This document shows positions 63,300 through 64,000 of a DNA stretch of 64,000 nt, in pieces. Under the pieces are notes generated by a model. It worked only from the letters and a program-made list of their open reading frames with translations, was not told the origin of the DNA and searched no databases. Position 1 is the first letter of the stretch, and every line of letters begins with the position of its first letter. This DNA is from Alitta virens (taxonomy: Eukaryota; Annelida; Polychaeta; Phyllodocida; Nereididae), in NCBI GenBank assembly GCA_932294295.1, contig OW028576.1, positions 46,284,628 through 46,348,627 on the forward strand, given 5' to 3'. The position numbers were made by a program, and so were the translations under genes.

Positions 63300-64000
63300 G
63301 TAAGATATTATAATTACATTGAAGCTGTGTGGGAAAAGTATCTGTGTATATATAGTAGTTGCTTAAACCTGCAACTCATTCCTACCTTGTGAGCTTTTGA
63401 GCAACTATGTGATGAGCTGTACGAAAATACTAGCATGACTACTAGTGTGGTTTATTTGGCTCAAATTTGTAAATTTGTTGGAAACCAGTAACTTTTTTTA
63501 CAGCACTTTGTGATGTAGCCAGTTAACAGGCAAACTTGCTCAGCATTTATTAAACACATCATTCCATCTAAATTGCCAATCTGCATTGGTACAGTCCGTC
63601 ATATCTTATCTTGTCTTGTCCTGTCTTGTCTTACCTTGTATTGTCTTGTCGTATCATTTTTGGCTTCATAATAAGAACACCTAAGTACTTCACAGCTAAG
63701 TAAGAAATGAAGAATAAAAATCTTACTTTTAACAATCTTTGGACAAATACAATTACATCTCCTTGGAAAAAATGTGAAACCTGTATACAAATGGTCTTTC
63801 TTTTATTATCAAGGTCAAGCATTGACTGTGACCGTTGAGGAAGGGAAGATAGCCATTTTGAGATGTCCTGGTTATGTACCCAATCCAGAGAGAGACAGAT
63901 ATGCAATGTTCATGTGGTACAAGGCAAAGCAAACAAATGTATCACATCAGAACAGAGTGGCCTTTTACGAGAAAATCGATCAATTCCAAAAATCATTTGG
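63242..64000 (+). CDS. Gene D: paralogue of gene B, 5' part (runs off the window)
   Basis: Exon 1 is 63242-63299 (signal peptide, phase 1); exon 2 runs from 63814 to the window end (V-set domain, incomplete). Same exon design and phases as gene B exons 1-2, and the V domain shares TVEEGK-AIL-CPG-VPNPE-DRYA, but intron 1 is only 0.5 kb instead of 4.5 kb. Likely another receptor of the same family, continuing to the right. Confidence 0.85.
63601..63655. repeat. (TCTTG)n microsatellite
   Basis: About ten imperfect TCTTG/TCCTG/TACCT units in gene D intron 1. Confidence 0.9.
63814..64000 (+). CDS. Gene D exon 2: Ig V-set domain (partial)
   Basis: The acceptor CTTTTATTATCAAG is followed by QALTVTVEEGKIAILRCPGY, MFMWYKAKQ and NRVAFYEKID. 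It has the first V-set cysteine and core Trp; the second cysteine lies beyond the window. Confidence 0.88.

Overview
The window looks like nuclear DNA of a marine invertebrate animal. It is AT-rich, genes are split into small GT-AG exons that are nearly all phase 1, introns run to several kb, and there are many LINE fragments, short palindromic elements and satellites. The extracellular domain set (WSC, immunoglobulin, von Willebrand A, a mucin-like linker) and the long phase-1 receptor genes fit a deuterostome such as a hemichordate, echinoderm or amphioxus, or possibly a lophotrochozoan. I cannot name a species. Nothing prokaryotic or organellar is visible.

All four recognisable genes read on the + strand. 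(A) 3022-14082: a secreted WSC-WSC-EGF-like-lectin-like protein, whose introns hold several LINE relics. (B) 18783-36843: a receptor with six immunoglobulin domains in two V-C2-I cassettes, one transmembrane exon and a tyrosine-rich tail. Its exons add up to an intact 814-codon frame. (C) about 57193-60907: a von Willebrand A domain receptor with a mucin-like stalk, a transmembrane exon and a tyrosine-rich tail. Its vWA exon is broken by two frameshifts and one stop. A candidate signal-sequence exon lies at 51690-51786. (D) 63242 to the window end: the first two exons of a paralogue of gene B. Between A and B lie two exons of a carbohydrate sulfotransferase in opposite orientations, one of them broken.

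The rest is mobile and repetitive DNA. There are LINE copies at 3690-6262(+), 8540-9490(-), 9490-11725(+), 11859-12240(+), 37238-41513(-), 47780-49516(-) and 54950-56020(-). Others include a mariner relic, palindromic CCCAGATAGC elements, a 320-bp foldback element, tRNA-derived SINE-like units and several minisatellites. A 613-bp segment is duplicated at 45809-47034, and a segment of about 5.8 kb inside gene B is duplicated in tandem.

The most interesting unit is the B/C/D receptor group. It looks like a small, actively changing cluster of innate-immune-type receptors. In gene B, the tail ends in a textbook ITAM spacing (YEEL, seven residues, YLEL) that is assembled only when one of two possible last exons is spliced in. 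Tyrosine codons are created at the splice junctions. A signalling exon has been duplicated, and the Ig cassettes have been duplicated with a dead half transmembrane exon left between them. Gene C carries three YQN motifs and a near-ITAM tail. The joint reading as an immune receptor family is inference; the exon structure and motifs are read directly.
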